Source: Acridotheres tristis
Taxonomy: Eukaryota > Chordata > Aves > Passeriformes > Sturnidae
Direction: 5' to 3'
NCBI GenBank assembly: GCA_037013685.1
Contig: CM072919.1
Coordinates: 50,550,616 to 50,614,615 of the forward strand
Length of the DNA: 64,000 nucleotides
Both the position numbers and the translations under genes were made by a program. Positions 61,250-64,000 of the stretch are shown piece after piece. The notes under the pieces were generated by a model. The model worked only from the letters and a program-made list of their open reading frames with translations. It was not told where the DNA came from and ran no database searches. How positions within the stretch are numbered: position 1 is the first letter of the stretch; each line of letters begins with the position of its first letter.

Positions 61250-64000
61250 CTAGTTAGAGAAAATTGCATTAGAGGACAGAAATCATGTACCTTGGTACAC
61301 TGGGACATAGATGTCTTAGACCCTATCTCCAGAAAATGTCAAAAAGCACCATCTCACCCTTCTAACAATCATACAATACCATTTATCTTAGTGATTTCAG
61401 TTTTCTAAATTTTTTCCTTCCCTTTGCACATGTGCTTTCTTCTACACTTCTCTCTTCTCCTGGACCATTTTCATGCAAGTTTGTAGTTGTATATGCAGGT
61501 GATACTTTAATCATTGCAGTGTGGTATTTTATCTCATTTATGAGATCTCAGGTTCATTCCTGAACATCTTCGCAAACAAAATATCCACTGTGCTTCACAG
61601 CCTTTTGTCAATTACCTGCTTTTGCCTTCTATAAATACCTAAATTTCTGAAAACCTCAAAGACCCTTTTATCAAATGGGTGTTATTCTAACCTGGAAATA
61701 ATGTCTAGAACTTCAAAAGACATATCTCTATTAGATTGATAAAGCAGCTTACCTAGAGAAATAATTTCTCCAGGTATTTATTTAACTAGTCCAAACAGAA
61801 TGTTTCGGAAGCAAAATTTACTCAGTCCGTTCAGTGTAGGAGTAATCCGATTTGTAAACCAAAAGTGAGTATCTTTAGAATAGTAAAAAGTGGAGAGCAA
61901 AAAGAGATGGATGGATGGTTTTTTAAATAAGGTGTAACATGCTTAAAGAGTTTGTTTTAAGGTATGGAATACTGCCACAGAAAACTTGAATTATTTAGAA
62001 AAAAGAAAATAATTTCTTTCTGTATGATGACAGCTTATTACTTAAAAAAAACACATATCATGAATACACTAAATATGTCCTACTTTTCAGAGACTTAAGA
62101 TTCTGAATTCCCTGACAATAACATTAGTTAGAACTAATTCCAGAGAGTTAGGTGCATCCTATATTCAGAAAGAAGTTGTCACACAGACACACTACTTGGA
62201 AAGTAATGCACTGGCACTTGTTTACGCAGTATGACATTTTGGCCCACAAAACTACAAAACTTAAGCAGTTAAACATTGGTGAAAAAGCATTTAACTTAAT
62301 ATTTATAACTATATTCAAATTGAAGAACCCTTGGTTTTTTCCCACATTTTGTCTGTCTTCACAGTAAACATCATATATGGTTTTCAGACATGACATATAT
62401 AGCTTCTTCTATGTTTCTGACACTGCTTTAACAGTTTGCGTAGTTCTTAAATATTCTGTACACATCTAGACAACTACTTTATTTGACATCAAGATTTCTT
62501 CACGACTTCCACACACTTAGAAAACACATTTAGAAATTGTTCTGAGAATTATATACTTACCTCTATTGACATGAGCAGATGCATTTCATCTGCATGCATT
62601 TCTGAAGCAGTAGGAAAAGAAACAAATTTCCACGTAAGTAAGAAGGAAAATATGGGGGCTGTTTTAATGATTTGTTATCAGTATTTTTCTTCCTACCAAT
62701 GCAATCAGATCAAGATGACATATCTTTCAAATTGAAGTTACAAAATGTAGCCCTTCAGATATAAATCCTTTATTTTAGATGGCTTTAATGTTACAGAGAA
62801 TATTATGACAATATCTTCTTTAACAGAAAGCAACCTTTCCCTGAAATTCCTTTAACAATCATAAGAAAAAAACTAGTCCACTGTGATTCTTCCAAGCCAC
62901 TGTACTAGAACAAATTCAACCCATTCTAATTGGGTGACATCAGGCAGCAGTGAAAATGCAATTTGTTGTGAAATTTGTTTTTTCATTTTGCTGTTAGAAG
63001 CCCAGCCTTCAACTCATTCACAGCTCTCCGTTGGACCTTATCAGAGAACATGCTGGCTGGAGGGCATCAGCAGCACTGATCACTCAAAGGGAAACAGAAC
63101 AGCTGTGTTCCTGACAGCTGGAGCAAGCATGACGTCCATCAGCAACTAACGGGAATATCTAAAACTGTTCTCCTTAGCAGGGTGCCCGCAAATCCATTTA
63201 TGTTGCAAATTAGAGTTCTCAGCCACCGTCAATTTCATCCATTATTTTTTAGTAGATGATAAACATGTCTTTATACATCTGTGTATTTTTTTGTCATTCT
63301 GTTATTCATCATCCATAAAGTAGCTTTAGGTAAGAACAGTAAGAGGATTAGCCATTTCAGAGTTCAAGTTCTAAGAATTCTCCTATACAGATGCACTTCA
63401 AAAATTCACACTGCAAACATACACAGAATTATCACATAAGAAATAAATTTTCAGATCATATTTTTAAGCCTAAAAAGAGCTGCTAATGAGGTGCATGATT
63501 TCCTCCTGAATTATCTCTGCTTTTTTGTTTAATCTTGATACTGATACCTGGGTTTGAAAAACTGTGCGTTTATTGTTATTGATTTAAAAAATTCAAAGTA
63601 TATCTAATTTTAATATTTAGGAGCCAAGAATATACTAACCCAGCACTGCTTATCTGACAAAGTAACCCATATCATAGAATCTTATTTTGGACTAGATAGA
63701 GAGATGGCATGAAATTTTTAAAAAGAGTAGCGCAGTTTTGGTGTTCTCAATTCTGATGGCTTTCACACTTCCTGTTTGTTCCTTTGAACTGTTATTAGAA
63801 TTCACTTCAATGGCATTTCATAGCATTTTTTCCTTATGAAAGAGCATCTTGTTGGCCAGTTAACCCGTTGTTCTATTAAAGCATACATGATTGCTTAAAT
63901 AAAAGAAGCTGATATCTCGTTTAACTTTACTTCTCTTTCTTGCTTTTACATATTTCAGTTTTAAAAAATCTGTAACTCATTATTAAAGGCATTATTATTA

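Larger units (their letters stand above)
59513..64000. other. AT-rich non-coding sequence to the window end
   Basis: No host gene recognised. The longest frame is 136 residues (60801-61211, plus). It has no motif I know and ends in the GTGCAATT repeat cluster. A T20 run, a possible CR1 tail and inverted repeats are listed separately. Confidence 0.45.

Overview
The window is AT-rich, repeat-interspersed nuclear DNA of a bird. The evidence is a set of CR1 LINE fragments with the typical avian 3' end (TCATAGAATCATAGAATGG-like on the opposite strand, followed by GGTTTGGGTTGGAAGGGA-like sequence), an avian-type class III (ERVL-like) endogenous retrovirus, and another dispersed repeat seen in bird genomes. 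There is no bacterial-style gene organisation, no CRISPR array and no recognisable rRNA or tRNA gene. I found no convincing host protein-coding gene. Almost all open frames outside the retrovirus are short, low-complexity or antisense to repeats, so the window is best read as a gene desert or the inside of a very large intron.

Layout. 1-15.2 kb: AT-rich non-coding DNA with an old CR1 3' end (546-800, minus), a 25-bp tandem repeat and a GATA-type tetranucleotide microsatellite. 15.2-16.2 kb: two decayed CR1 pieces (minus). 16.2-20.7 kb: AT-rich, nothing recognised except a long pyrimidine tract. 20.7-21.1 kb: CR1 3' fragment (minus). 24.0-25.6 kb: a GC-richer plus-strand block that reads as the 5' part of a CR1 (5' region, endonuclease-region remnant, then a reverse transcriptase NYRPVSLT motif), unusual because CR1 copies are normally 5'-truncated. 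25.7-34.7 kb: AT-rich, small inverted repeats only. 34.7-35.2 kb: CR1 (minus). 35.2-46.4 kb: AT-rich, with one microexon-like signal at 37.4 kb.

46.4-49.5 kb (minus strand): partial provirus. In transcription order it has a ~711-bp 5' LTR (GC-rich U3, AGTAAA poly(A)-like signal, TG...CA ends), a tRNA-Lys-like primer binding site 5 bp downstream, a leader, a gag frame interrupted by an in-frame TGA, an in-frame TAG, and an aspartic protease with its DTG motif. It then stops, with no reverse transcriptase, integrase, envelope or 3' LTR seen in the window. Gag and protease occupy one reading frame throughout, so only the two stops break it. The N-terminal gag region carries a strong hydrophobic segment and a proline/acid-rich repeat.

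49.5-52.7 kb: AT-rich non-coding. 52.7-56.0 kb: a long CR1-derived block (minus) followed by a mosaic of older LINE-like sequence and a separate avian dispersed repeat. 56-64 kb: AT-rich DNA containing a ~172-bp TTTTC pentanucleotide array, a homeodomain/POU-motif-rich block that may be a conserved non-coding element, and a cluster of GTGCAATT inverted repeats. No functional gene set can be proposed. The biology visible here is transposon history plus possible regulatory DNA. All family calls come from recognising sequence patterns by eye, with no database search.
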